Part shown: positions 21,550 through 32,584 of the stretch, one piece after another | Layout of the letters: every line of letters begins with the position of its first letter | How positions within the stretch are numbered: position 1 is the first letter of the stretch | Assembly (NCBI GenBank): GCA_023053685.1 | Contig: JALIGW010000021.1 | Coordinates: forward strand, 11,832,198 to 11,896,197 | Direction of reading: 5' to 3' | DNA: 64,000 nt | From: Diadophis punctatus similis | Lineage: Eukaryota > Chordata > Lepidosauria > Squamata > Dipsadidae | Notes under the pieces: model-generated | Database searches by the model: none | The model's input: the letters and a program-made list of their open reading frames with translations, nothing else | What the model was told of the DNA's origin: nothing | Program-made: the position numbers and the translations under genes

Positions 21550-22026
21550 CCGTATTTTTTGGAGTATAAGATGCACCTTTTTCCTCCCTAAAAGTGGCTG
21601 AAAATTTGGGTGCGTCTTATACTCCAAATGTAGCTTTTCCGAAGCTTTTTCCCCCAGCCCTAACTAGGTGCTAACGATCTTCCCAGCTCTTACCTTGCAG
21701 GCTTTTTCATTGTTATTCTCTCTGAAGAATGTTTTTCCAGCCCTAAGTCTTTGCAGGTTTTTTTTTCATTGCTCTACTTGCTCCAAAGAAGTTTTTTTCC
21801 AGCCCTAACCAGATGCTAATGATCTTCCCAGCTCTTACTGGCTTGCAGGCTCTTCATTGTTACTCTCTCAGAAGAAGGTTTTTTTAAGTCCTAACCAGGG
21901 GATAAAATAATGTGCTGAAGCTGACCAGACTAAGAATGCTAGCCAGATGAATACCTGATAGGCAGATTTTCCCCCCTATTTTCCTCCCCAAAAACTAAGG
22001 TGCATCTTATACTCCAAAAAATACGG
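21550..22026. mobile_element. TA-flanked MITE (CCGTATTTTTCGGAGTATAA), copy 2
   Basis: Inverted ends CCGTATTTTTTGGAGTATAA at both sides, flanked by TA (21548-21549 and 22027-22028). It is the reverse orientation of 15420-16047 and has fewer internal units. Confidence 0.78.
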
Positions 22027-22315
22027 TACTTGCTAAGTTCAAGCTTAGTGGAAAGCAACAAAACCTTCATGCTCTGCCTTTAAGGCCCAATAAGCAGAAT
22101 TGCTCAGCTTGGATTTCAAACCTTGAACATTCAGAACTCATAAAGAATTTTTAAAATGGTTATGTTTGGATAGTCTGTTGTCCCTGTTTGTTTTTCTGTC
22201 TATCTACTAGCTCTCTGGCCATCACCTCCATCCTTCCAACTATCCAGGTAATCCATGGATCTCTGTGTATCTATTTCTCTATCTTTCTTTACCTCTATCA
22301 GTCTGTCTGTCTCCA

Positions 22316-22975
<660 letters not shown>

Positions 22976-22979
22976 TTTA

Positions 22980-23588
22980 TTTATCACCATGAGTCATAAA
23001 AACAACTTACCTTCATAAAACCCTGCTTCCCTCCTTCATAGCCCAACAAAGAAAACGAAGAAGCTAGCTACAGCATAAACAAAATCAATTCTGCATATTT
23101 GCCCACAAATGATGAATGAGAGCTCTTGGGTTTGGTTTGGTTTGGATTGCTTTTGCTTTTTAAGATCAAACTTCCAAAGCATGGCATTAACAAAAAGAAA
23201 AAGAGTCCCCAAGAAACTAATTCCCTGAAATAAATAAACAACGGAGCCTTTGGAGAGAAAAAAAGATACATCGCAAAGAACAGGCAGCATGAACTGAATC
23301 ACAATTTCAAGGAGAGCTAGCTTATAGATCAGTGTCACCTAAGAGGCCTGTGCAGGTAAAAATGGATTTTTCAGGGGGGGAAAGGCCAGTTTGCAGAAGA
23401 AACACCTGGACATGCAAAATAAAAGAAACACAATTTATAGCCTGTGATAAAATGAATGGATTTTGTTCTGTTGCAGGTTGCATCTCCAGGTTTCAAATGT
23501 TGTCCTTGGCTCATGTCTCAGTGAGAACATAAGCTCAGCCTAAGACACAGAACCATAAGGACTTGTGCACTGTTCCCTAGTATCCATC
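22980..23588. other. No recognised feature
   Basis: Unique sequence, including GGTTTGGTTTGG near 23131. No gene signature. Confidence 0.45.
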
Positions 23589-23637
23589 CTGCAGTCCATA
23601 TTACCTTCCTCTAGTTATATCAAACATGCATCATTTC
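23589..23637. repeat. 49-bp direct repeat, left copy
   Basis: Matches 24193-24241 at 48 of 49 positions and ends exactly where the hAT-like element starts. Confidence 0.95.
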
Positions 23638-24192
23638 CAGGGGCGGGTTCCTAATATTTTTACTACCACTCTGTGGGCGTGGCTTGTTTTGTGAGTGTGG
23701 CTTGCCAGCCATGTGGCCGGGTGAGTGTGGCTTGCTGGCCATGTGACCAGGTGGGCGTGGCTTCTTGGACTGCTGAAGGGAGGGGAACTGAGATAGGTCC
23801 TGCCGCCCATTCCCCCTTCCCTCAGCAGCTCGAGAAGCCTCAAACATGCGAAAATGCCTAGGATCATCACCGTGCATTCGTGGCTTCTCGGACAGCTGAA
23901 GTGAGGGGATTGGAGATAGCTCCTGCCGCCCGTTCTTTCAGCTTCTCATGCACTCCCTCAGCCATCCTCCCCTGCTTGGACTCACTGTGGGGTAGGAAGG
24001 CAGCGCATGCGCAGTGCCGGAAGCTCGGCTTCTGGGCATGCAGAAAAGACAATATTTAAAAAAAAATTAAATTTTTTTTTTAAAAAATGACGGCGCCCAG
24101 GCACCGGCAACCGACCTTACCGGTACTGTGACGTCACCAGCGGGCCGCTACCGGTGCTATAGAGTGGACTGCACTGGTAGGAACCCCCACTG
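23638..24192. mobile_element. hAT-like non-autonomous element between 49-bp repeats
   Basis: Ends CAGGGGCGGGTTCCTA and GTAGGAACCCCCACTG are inverted copies. The interior has three GTGTGGCTTG-type units (23680-23765) and the CATGCGCAGTGCCGGAAGCT block shared with 47349-48091. It lacks the usual 8-bp duplication. Instead a 49-bp direct repeat flanks it. Confidence 0.75.
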
Positions 24193-24241
24193 CTGCAATC
24201 CATATTACCTTCCTCTAGTTATATCAAACATGCATCATTTC
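24193..24241. repeat. 49-bp direct repeat, right copy
   Basis: Partner of 23589-23637. It begins on the base after the element's terminal CACTG. Confidence 0.95.
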
Positions 24242-24540
24242 CCATTTCTTCTGTTCTAGCCTTCTGAGTCTAGCCACTGAAACATAGCTCTATTCACCAC
24301 AGTGATGACAGTAGGATACTGAGATTTTTTTTAATGTCAAATAAGGTGCACTGAGAAATGCTACCACTCTTTCTGAAATGCTTTTGGTTTCTCTCAAAGG
24401 TCTTCAAATGCTTCATCTGAACTAAGGGAATTGGTTTGTAGTTTAAGGGTATGGAATGCTTGGTCTATGAGATGTGAAGGCCTGCTGCTCAGCTTCAATA
24501 GAAGAGAATATTTTCAGCTCAGATTCAGCTGGTTAACTTC
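24242..24540. other. No recognised feature
   Basis: Unique sequence up to the first Penelope-like unit. Confidence 0.4.
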
Positions 24541-24583
24541 GTCAGTGCTACCAACGAGTGGAATTGGCCACTCCCTTCCAGTA

Positions 24584-24617
24584 TTGATGATGTTACCTAG
24601 TTGGGTAATGAAACGTC
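24584..24617 (+). ncRNA. Hammerhead-ribozyme-like motif 1
   Basis: TTGATGA (C of CTGATGA changed to T), stem II GTTACC/GGTAAT, then GAAACGTC. The conserved core is one base from consensus, with one extra T between the core and stem II. Confidence 0.5.
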
Positions 24618-24701
24618 TGCAAGAAAACAACCAAGCTCAGAGAGCACCAAGAACCCCACAGTCCTCCTCCTCCTTTCCACAAACCCCACTCCCTTCTAGC
24701 A

Positions 24702-24735
24702 CTGATGATGTTACCTACTTGGGTAATGAAACGTT
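24702..24735 (+). ncRNA. Hammerhead-ribozyme-like motif 2
   Basis: CTGATGA core intact and stem II intact, then GAAACGTT. The cleavage-site C is a T, which should weaken or stop cleavage. Confidence 0.5.
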
Positions 24736-24938
24736 TGCAAGAAAGCAAGAAAGCTCAGAGAGTACCAAGGACCCCAGAGTACAATAATTAGATGAATGAC
24801 ATCCCCTAATATAGATTATTATTGCCAAAGCTATTTCACTAATGAAATGTCTGCAAGAAAACAAGCAAGCTCAGGGAGCACCAAGGATCCCACAGTTCTC
24901 CTCCTCCTCCTCTCCGCAATCCCCACTCTCTTCTAGCA

Positions 24939-24972
24939 CTGATGATGTTACCTAGTTGGGTAATGAAATGTC
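24939..24972 (+). ncRNA. Hammerhead-ribozyme-like motif 3
   Basis: CTGATGA and GAAATGTC. The palindromic ACGT of stem III is changed to ATGT. Stem I arms TTCTAGCA and TGCAAGAA pair at seven of eight positions. Confidence 0.5.
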
Positions 24973-25077
24973 TGCAAGAAAACAAGCAAGCTCAGAGAGC
25001 ACCAAGGATCCCACAGTTCTCCTCCTCCTCGTCCTCTTCTTCCTCCTCCTCTCTGCAAACGCAACTCTCTTCTAGCA

Positions 25078-25111
25078 CTGATGATGTTACCTACTTGGGT
25101 AATGAAACATC
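25078..25111 (+). ncRNA. Hammerhead-ribozyme-like motif 4
   Basis: CTGATGA, stem II GTTACC/GGTAAT, GAAACATC. Stem III ACGT is changed to ACAT. Confidence 0.45.
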
Positions 25112-25201
25112 TGCAAGAAAACAACCAAGCTCAGAGATCACCAAGGACTTCACAGTCCTCCTCCTCTTCCACCTCTCTGCAAACACAACTCCCTTCCAGT
25201 A

Positions 25202-25235
25202 CTGATGATGTTGCCTAGTTGGGTAATGAAATGTC
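25202..25235 (+). ncRNA. Hammerhead-ribozyme-like motif 5
   Basis: CTGATGA, stem II GTTGCC/GGTAAT (one G-T pair inside), GAAATGTC. Last unit of the array. Confidence 0.45.
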
Positions 25236-25275
25236 TGCAAGAAATCAGCCAAGCTCAGAGAACACCATTGCTCAA

Positions 25276-25595
25276 TGATTTGCGTACATGAAAATCCAAG
25301 ACTAAACCTTGCATTCCCCACTCAAACATCTGGGGAGTTGGAAAGACCTCTTGCCCCACTAGAGTGCACCATTCTAGGCTGGAAGACTAAATAATCTGAA
25401 GTCATAGAAGTTAACTATAGAAGAGGACATGCAGACATCCAAATCACTCCGATATTTAAATATATGAGATCTTTGCTTCGGTGGCAACTCCACACATGCA
25501 ATGCAGGAAATCATTACAATGGTAGATCACCATATTTTAAATGTGCCTATGGCTAAAAGTGAGACACTGCAGAGCATTGACAGCCAAGGTGGCTG
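25276..25595. other. No recognised feature
   Basis: Unique sequence between the Penelope-like array and a CR1/L3 copy. Confidence 0.4.
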
Positions 25596-25599
25596 TCAA

Positions 25600-26260
25600 T
25601 GAGAGAAAATTCTATTCTAATACCTATTCTAAAACAATTACTGCCAACCTGCCTTCCATTGAGGACCTGTATACTGCACGAGTCAAAAAGAGGGCAGTGA
25701 AAATATTTACTGACCCCTCGCATCCTGGACATAAATTGTTTCAACTCCTACCCTCAAAATGATGCTATAGATCACTGCACACCAAGACAACTAGACACAA
25801 GAACAGTTTTTCCCTGAATGCCATCACTCTGCTAAACAAATAATTCCCACAACACTGACAAACTATTCACTAAGGCTGCATTACTATTACTATTAGTCTT
25901 CTCATCATTCCTATCACCCATCTCCTCCCACTTATGACTGTATGACTGTAACTTGTAATTATATTAATATTGATTGTTTCCTGATTGCTTATTTGTACCC
26001 TATGACAATCATTAAGTGTTGTACCTCATGATTCTTGACAAATGTATCTTTTCTTTTATGTACACTGAGAGCATATGCACCAAAGACCAATTCCTTGTGT
26101 GTCCAATCACACTTGGCCAATAAAGAATTCTATTCTATTCTATTCTATTCTATTCTATTCTATTCTATTCTATTCTATTCTATTCTATTCTATTCTATTC
26201 TATTCTATTCCATTCCATTCCATTCCATTCCATTCCATTCCATTCCATTCTATTCTATTG
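25600..26260 (+). pseudogene. CR1/L3-type snake LINE, ORF2 end with long ATTCT/CCATT tail
   Basis: The frame 25541-25762 ends with ITANLPSIEDLYTARVKKRA, then VKIFTDPSHPGHKLFQLLPS. This is the last part of a CR1/L3-like ORF2, well preserved and without its reverse transcriptase. The 3' UTR contains TTTATGTACACTGAGAGCAT and CCAATCACACTTGGCCAATA. It runs without a break into a pentanucleotide array (26127-26259) of ATTCT that changes to CCATT and back. This copy shows the element-to-microsatellite junction most cleanly. Confidence 0.9.
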
Positions 26261-26261
26261 C

Positions 26262-27108
26262 CGAGCAGGAGAAATTCTTTAAAATGTAAAAGGCTCAAAC
26301 TGGAAGACGTCGAGGTAGGACTTCAGAAAAATCCCAGACAGTCTGCAACTTGAAAGTCTAAGGAGCATTTGTTGAAGTCTAACTCTCTAAATGAGATCCA
26401 GGCAACAAACTCTGTACAGAGCTTCGGAAAAAAGAAGGGGGAAAAAAAGTAGTGGCAAAATTGACTTAGCCGAGCTCTGGCACTTAATTGAGTATTTTAA
26501 GCATTCTGTATATCTCTCTCCAGGTTTTCTACCAAACTGTGCTGCATTTCCTCTCCTTCGGAGAGTTTCCCATTGTGTGGCAGAATGCTGCTCGGGTAGG
26601 CTTAGAATCAGCTTGCTCTGGTATACTTTGGAAAGTTAAATTAAGGTGTCAGGCTGTAGCTCTCCTACCGTTCTCAAGGCAACATTTGCTGGAGGAAAAG
26701 CTAATGAGCACATAGACTGGAAAGATCTATGTATATATCTATATCTCTGGCCCCTGCTGCCTGCCCCTTCTCACCTTCCCATTCTCTACCAAAACACTCT
26801 GAATTTTTCAGTGCTGAGAAACATCATTCATATTGGAAAACATGTTTAAAATAAACACAGGGGAAAAAAACATATTTGTCGGCACTGTATACAACCTAAA
26901 TATCTTTACAGTCGGGCTAAACTCCCTGTGGGTCCCATTACTTAGGATGCGTTCACCCATTGCTGCAAAAAAAAAAAAAAAATTGGAGTTGTTGGTGGAA
27001 GTGAAACTCAGCTGGAAGTCAAGGTGTGTCATGGTTAGGCTTACAACTACCTACCTAGGAGACTTAGATTCAGGGTAGAAATGACTTAAGGAATGAGACG
27101 AGAGGAAG
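26262..27108. other. No recognised feature
   Basis: Unique sequence with a poly(A) run at about 26966-26981. No gene signature. Confidence 0.5.
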
Positions 27109-27335
27109 TGTCTATGGAGATTCTCAGTCATCCAGGTCATGGTTGTCCCAAAGGTGCTTTTTCAAGAGGCAACTGGACTTTGTTTTTTCTTTTGAAGACG
27201 TTTTGCTTCTCATCCAAGAAGCAGATTCTTCAGCTCTGACTGGATGGTGGGGAATGAAAGGATTTATATTCCTTGCAGACAGCTGGTCATTTGCATCCTT
27301 TCAGAGAGAGGACACAGATAAACCTCCAAGTGGCC
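27109..27335 (-). mobile_element. Penelope-like terminal fragment (second family)
   Basis: Contains TCAGTCATCCAGGTCATGGT, then AAGAGGCAACTGGACTTT and GAAGACGTTTTGCTTCTCAT. On the minus strand this gives GGATGAGAAGCAAAACGTC, a degenerate hammerhead-like core. Related fragments lie at 29318-29526 and 42160-42236. Confidence 0.5.
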
Positions 27336-28150
27336 TCAATTAGTTTTGGAAATTCATTGAGTGATTTTGGACCAGTCAGTCTCTTTCAACCCAACTAACC
27401 TAACCTTTTGGGGGGAATAAAATAAAGAGTGATCTCTTTGCAAATTGAGGAGGTCCTAGAGAAAAAGAGGAGTATATGTCTATAAACAAATAAAGAGTAG
27501 GGATTGCTGGTTTCTATTGTACTTATTTCTTGCAAATAGAACTCCAAGTGGATTTTTTTTTTGCCATCCACCAATTCTACAGGTAAAGCTTCAAGTGGAA
27601 TTTATTTTGAACCACTTTATTTTTGTTTTGAAGTGGAAAGTGGTATGCAAATGTTCCAACTGAATAAATATTTTTCAGCTTTTCCGCTTCTAGCTTTGTG
27701 CCGAAAGAGACAAACACGGACTTTTATAGCTGTAATGCTACATCAACATTTGTCACCCAACAAAAGCTTGCTTTTTTATGAGTTGCTTATGGAATAAAAT
27801 TATCCTGTCTTTGCCAGGCCATTTCTCTAATGGTGATCGTATTTATGATTCCTGCATAAAGCTAATTCTTAATATACAAACGCTTCTTGGTCTTTTATCT
27901 TTTTTTTTTTGCAAGATTTGGCCAAACATTACATTTTCCCAGATACAGTTAAAGACCTATGATTTAGAAATAAGTGCCAATCTAAAAAAAAAAAACTTTA
28001 AAAGAAATGAAAGAATTTTGAAGGATTTAAAGAATTTTAAAAGAGCCTTAAAAGAAACACTGATAGCTTAATAATGAGAAGTGATAAACATATGCTGTTC
28101 CAGGAAATAACTATAGAGAAGTCAAATACTATTGTTTTTGTATTGAATTT
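27336..28150. other. No recognised feature
   Basis: AT-rich unique sequence with poly-T and poly-A tracts. Confidence 0.5.
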
Positions 28151-28154
28151 AATT

Positions 28155-28445
28155 TTCTTTCTTTTTTCTTTTTTCTTTTTTCTTTTTTCTTTTTTCTTTT
28201 TTCTTTTTTCTTTTTTCTTTTTTCTTTTTTCTTTTTTCTTTTTTCTTTTTTCTTTTTTCTTTTTTCTTTTTTCTTTTTTCTTTTTTCTTTTTTCTTTTTT
28301 CTTTTTTCTTTTTTCTTTTTTCACTTTTCTTTTTTCTTTTTTCTTTTTTCCCTTTTGTTTTTTGTTTTTTCTTTTTTCTTTCTTTCTCTCTTTTTTCTTC
28401 CTTCCTTCCTTCCTTCCTTCCTTCCTTCCTTCCTTCCTTCCTCTC
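28155..28445. repeat. (CTTTTTT)n heptamer array plus (CTTC)n
   Basis: About thirty CTTTTTT units (28159-28383) followed by CTTC units (28398-28443). The Phe-rich and Lys-rich frames are repeat translations. Confidence 0.97.
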
Positions 28446-29050
28446 TCCCTCTTCCACTCTCTTTTCCTTTTTGCACCATCTTGTGTATGATATCATACTA
28501 ATATTTGCCCCTGAAATGATTAACAGTACCATGTTATCATTATCACTCATTAAATTCATTAAATAAATAGTAAATTCAGTCACCATTATTGTAGGCCATC
28601 AGTACGAACATTTCTGTATTATTTCCAAAAGTGTATTTTCATTCTATGCACACACATATGTCTCTGATTTGTTTTCTCTCTTTACGAGTTGAATGTTTCA
28701 TCAAATATATTTTAGAAAATTCATCTAAATGTGTATGCTTCCCATCTCTTTTTTTTTCCTTTTCTGCATTCCAGAGAAACATTTTCAGGAAAATTTCTGA
28801 ACTCAGTTATAGAGATCTTCTCTTAAATATCCCAAGAGAATATGCACTGGAGTCTAACAAAGAGAATATGGGTCTGTGATAACTTTTGCAGAAACAGAAG
28901 CCAAAGAACTGAAAACTGGAGAGCAGAAAATTGAAACATCTAGCTATCCATAGAACTACTATATATGCTTTTATCCAATGCAAGATAACCATGCACATTG
29001 CCTATGGAATACAGAGCTGCCCTTAGTTTGCATTGATATTGCCTTGTGCC
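28446..29050. other. No recognised feature
   Basis: Unique sequence. Confidence 0.5.
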
Positions 29051-29052
29051 AA

Positions 29053-29145
29053 GGTTCAGTAAAGCATTTGACAAAATAGACCACAATCTACTTCTTGGTA
29101 AGCTAGAGAAATGTGGGATAAACATTACCACCAGATAGATCTGTA
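29053..29145 (+). pseudogene. CR1 LINE reverse transcriptase scrap
   Basis: The plus strand reads RFSKAFDKIDHNLLLGKLEK followed by CGINITTR. This matches the start of the reverse transcriptase palm domain in CR1 ([14 protein letters not shown] in the copy at 32637-33047). Only about 30 codons remain, and the strand is opposite to that copy. It is a relic fragment with no ends. Confidence 0.7.
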
Positions 29146-29166
29146 ATTCATTCAATGTGCAGACCT

Positions 29167-29167
<1 letters not shown>

Positions 29168-29216
<49 letters not shown>

Positions 29217-29314
29217 GAGGAGGAGGAGGAGGAGGAGGAGGAGGAGGAGAAGAAGAAGAAGAAGAAGAAGAAGAAGAAGAAGAAGAAGAAGAAGAAGAAG
29301 AAGAAGAAGAAGAA
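29168..29314. repeat. (GAT)n-(GGA)n-(GAA)n array
   Basis: Three successive trinucleotide blocks: GAT to 29211, GGA to about 29247, GAA to 29314. Confidence 0.97.
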
Positions 29315-29317
29315 GAT

Positions 29318-29526
29318 ACATTTGACTTGTCCCAAAGTTGCTTTTTCAAGAGGCAACTAGGCTTTCTGTTTTTTCTTTTAAAGATGTTTTGTTTCTCATC
29401 CAAGAAGCTTCTTCAGCTCTGAATTGCATCATTAAATGTCTATGGAGATTCTATGGAGAACCTCTTGAAAAAGCACCTTTGGGACAACCATGACCTGGAT
29501 GACTGAGAATCCCCATAGACATTTGA
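29318..29526. mobile_element. Penelope-like terminal fragments as inverted pair
   Basis: GTCCCAAAGTTGCTTTTTCA (29331 onward) and its inverse TGAAAAAGCACCTTTGGGAC (29466 onward) flank a short centre. The left arm includes AAAGATGTTTTGTTTCTCAT; the right arm ends in GACTGAGAATCCCCATAGAC. Confidence 0.55.
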
Positions 29527-29529
29527 CTT

Positions 29530-30695
29530 ATTTGACTTTCTATTTATTGTATTTTCTATCCCTTTCTTCGTTTCAAAAAAATCCTGGAGTAGGTCATCCA
29601 CTCTTAGCATAGAACATAGCCTGGCTAGAAATATCCCTCTCTACTTGCCAAACATAACTTATATTTTATGTTTCAATACCTGTTGTTACAATTTATTGTG
29701 TGGCTAAAGAAGTGGTTTTGTGTAAGTAGAAGTGGGATGGATAGCTCACTACTATTTTGGAAACGCAACATGATGGAGAGGTTGGTCCCAATTGTGGTCA
29801 CCAAACAAGGACTACCTATATGAATTTTTGGTGACACTTTTTGTAGATGTTGGGGGGTTGGAGAGTTCACTGTGAATATTCAGAAAAGTCCGATCTGAGC
29901 AAAGAATTAGGTTTTTTTAACTGGATGAATAACTGAGCTTTGTTTACAGGAAATATATAGCTAACTATATCATACTAGAAAGACAGTTAAAAAGCATGTG
30001 CTGTATCCATGTGAGTCGAGGAAGGAAGTGACCTAACATTAACAAAGAACAGTCAGGCTGGCAAAGAGGGAATACAGAAAAAAACCCTAACTTTTCTAGC
30101 TATACCCTACTGCCTCCTTGTGGTATGCAAGTCAGGAGATGAAGCATTGGCGGCATTGAATCCATTTTTTAAAACTACATACAGTAGGTAGGAAGTTTGC
30201 AAGTGTAAAAACTGCATTAGCTGACAATCATTTAATTATATAGCTAATTCTGGAAAGATGTCTCACTTCTTTTCCATTTTAATCATCTGATATTTGCTCA
30301 ATTTTTACTTGAAAGAGTGGCTTGCATCACAGTCCCTTCACACCGTGAAGAGATATAAAGCCTCATCTTATATGTTATTTGACTTGACGTTGGAGGTTTA
30401 CTTGGTGTAAGGAAACAACGGAGAAAGATGATACGTTATTACTAAACCGCTCTACTAATAATGCTGCAATAGCATTGCAATAGACAAGGAGCTGTTTCAA
30501 TGGTTGAGGATGAAAATTGTTGCTGATACAGGACCAAGAAAATAACATTTCAGCACTGATTTCTCTCTCTAGGTCTCACATATTAAGTCATATATAAATA
30601 TTTAAATTTGGAACATAAAGCCCAAATTAGGTAAGGTCAGTGATTTTAACGTAATTCTCTGAGATAAATCACTAATTGGTCATTGCAAGACAGGG
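29530..30695. other. No recognised feature
   Basis: Unique AT-rich sequence with no credible gene. Confidence 0.5.
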
Positions 30696-30697
30696 AA

Positions 30698-30766
30698 GAG
30701 GAAGAGAAGAGAAGAGAAGAGAAGAGAAGAGAAGAGAAGAGAAGAGAAGAGAAGAGAAGAGAAGAG

Positions 30767-30833
<67 letters not shown>

Positions 30834-30881
30834 GGGAGGGAGGGAGGGAGGGAGGGAGGGAGGGAGGAAGAGGGAGGAAAA

Positions 30882-30945
<64 letters not shown>

Positions 30946-31156
30946 GAAAGAACGAAAGAAAGAGGGAGGGAGGGAGGGAGGGAGGAGGGAGGAAGTGGGA
31001 GGAAAGAAAGAAAGAAAGAAAGAAAAGAAAGAAAGAAAGGGAGGGAGGGAGGAAGAGGGAGGAAAGAAAGAAAGAAAGAAAAGAAAAGAAAAGAAAAGAA
31101 AAGAAAAGAAAAGAAAAGAAAAGAAAAGAAAAGAAAAGAAAAGAAAAGAAAAGAAA
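30698..31156. repeat. 460-bp homopurine GA-rich array
   Basis: Plus strand almost purely A and G: (GAAGA)n, (GAAA)n, (GGGA)n blocks repeating as a module, then (GAAAA)n from 31080. Rare pyrimidines occur near 30954 and 30996. Confidence 0.97.
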
Positions 31157-31920
31157 GGCCTTGCTAACAAGAAGTAAAAATACTGCACAAACTAAACTCA
31201 AGTTTCTGACTTGAATTCTAATGGTCAGCTTTTTAAAGTCAACTGACAGATGAAATATTCCCTGGAAGTTGCATCTGAAAGTTTAAACAGTGAATAATAA
31301 ATAGTTTAACATTTGCAAGCTCTTTGCAGACAAATCCAGACCCCGACAAGGGCAAAGGTTTGGGAATAAATGCTGAGTTCCCAATAAATCAAAGTTTTAG
31401 CAAAATGATTCCATCTTTAGAGTCTAGACATTCTCAGCAGTGAGAACTTAAAGGACAATGAAGGAAAACTACATAATTCAATAAGGTGTCACACTATATG
31501 ATTTTGTGGAAGAACCAAAACCAAATCACTTAAAAAGACTAGGTCTTCTGTTTCTTAATATTTCACAGAGGCACAACAAAATAAGTGGATCTCTTTGTCT
31601 GCTTTTTAAGACCACTTGTAGTGATCAGTCTTGGTTTGCAAAAGCATTTGGGAGAAGAGGCACCAAATCAAATCTCTATTACAGTCTTTGGGCCAATAAA
31701 CAAAACAATAAAATGCATAAACCTGCAAATTTTATAAATAAACCTTTTTGAAAAGATACAAAATACCATTTGCATTTTAGGTTTTTTGCTTAGTTGGTTG
31801 TCCGCCTAGCTGGCATTTCTTATTCAATTTTAGATGTTCTCCAAAAACTAAGAATCAGTAGGCTCTCTGGTCACTTGGATGAGAGTCCACCAGGAAATTT
31901 GAGCGAAGTAAAACAGAAAC
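31157..31920. other. No recognised feature
   Basis: Unique sequence up to the MITE target site. Confidence 0.5.
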
Positions 31921-31928
31921 CAGTAGAG

Positions 31929-32063
31929 CAGTGTTTCTCAACCTGGGCAGTTTGAAGATGGGTGGACTTCAACTTCCAGAATTCCACAGCCAGCAACGCT
32001 GGCTGGGGAATTCTGGGAGTTGAAGTCCACCCATCTTCAAACTGCCCAGGTTGAGAAACACTG
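31929..32063. mobile_element. Palindromic 135-bp hAT MITE
   Basis: Starts CAGTGTTTCTCAACCTGGGC and ends in its complement, with a perfect 8-bp duplication CAGTAGAG (31921-31928, 32064-32071). The arms are complementary almost throughout, folding at CCAGCAACGCTGG. No coding capacity. Same length and central sequence as 50246-50380. Confidence 0.92.
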
Positions 32064-32071
32064 CAGTAGAG

Positions 32072-32580
32072 AATAGTTCCCCTACTGCTGCCAAAATTAC
32101 AATCCCATTAATTGAACTGAAAAGTCAACAAGCTAAATTTGAAGCATACTTCAAATGTTAGGCATCTCTTTCTATGAGATTCAGTTTTCCTTCAACTTCT
32201 TGGTTGAGCTGAGGTAAATTTCAGCAGCACGTCAATCCTACATGGCCAGACACCTGTCAGTTCTAACCTTGGCATTCTGTTGATTAGATCTTGCTTGACA
32301 AGGTTGTCTATTTTGTTTTATTTACAACAAAGTGGGGAGTTAGAGACGCGACTTCTTTATACCAATTAAACAAAAGCCCAAACGGAAAAGAGTGGTTAGA
32401 TTTATTTGATCTGAATGCTCCACTGTAGAGACCCAAGAGGCACGCCAAGGGCAGATGACCTCCCCCCAACTGAGGGACAAATTTCTGCTTCATAATTGCA
32501 GGAGGATTTTCTGCTTAATGAACAAGAAGGACTCCATGAAATGATGCTAGAAATCTAGGCAAAAATCTGCAGTTAATTAC
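32072..32580. other. No recognised feature
   Basis: Unique sequence. Confidence 0.45.
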
Positions 32581-32584
32581 AGAA

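Larger units (their letters stand above)
24541..25275 (+). mobile_element. Tandem array of Penelope-like retroelement ends
   Basis: Five full units and one partial unit (near 24830) of about 118-139 bp. Each full unit carries TCC-rich sequence, AACCCCACTCCCTTCTAGCA, a hammerhead-like core and AAGCTCAGAGAGCACCAAGG. Tandem terminal repeats that carry hammerhead motifs are characteristic of Penelope-like elements. No reverse transcriptase or GIY-YIG domain is present in the window, so this is a terminal-repeat relic. Confidence 0.6.

Noticed and set aside
23620..23877. Pro/His-rich frames on the minus strand
   Set aside because: Translations of repeated GTGTGGCTTG units inside a hAT-like element.
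24541..25275. CRISPR array (regular repeats of 118-139 bp)
   Set aside because: Units are contiguous with no unique spacers, in a vertebrate genome. They are tandem retroelement ends.
28074..28586. Phe-rich and Lys-rich frames
   Set aside because: Translations of (CTTTTTT)n and (CTTC)n.
30646..31201. Long Phe/Ser/Leu- and Lys/Arg/Glu-rich frames
   Set aside because: Translations of the homopurine tract.
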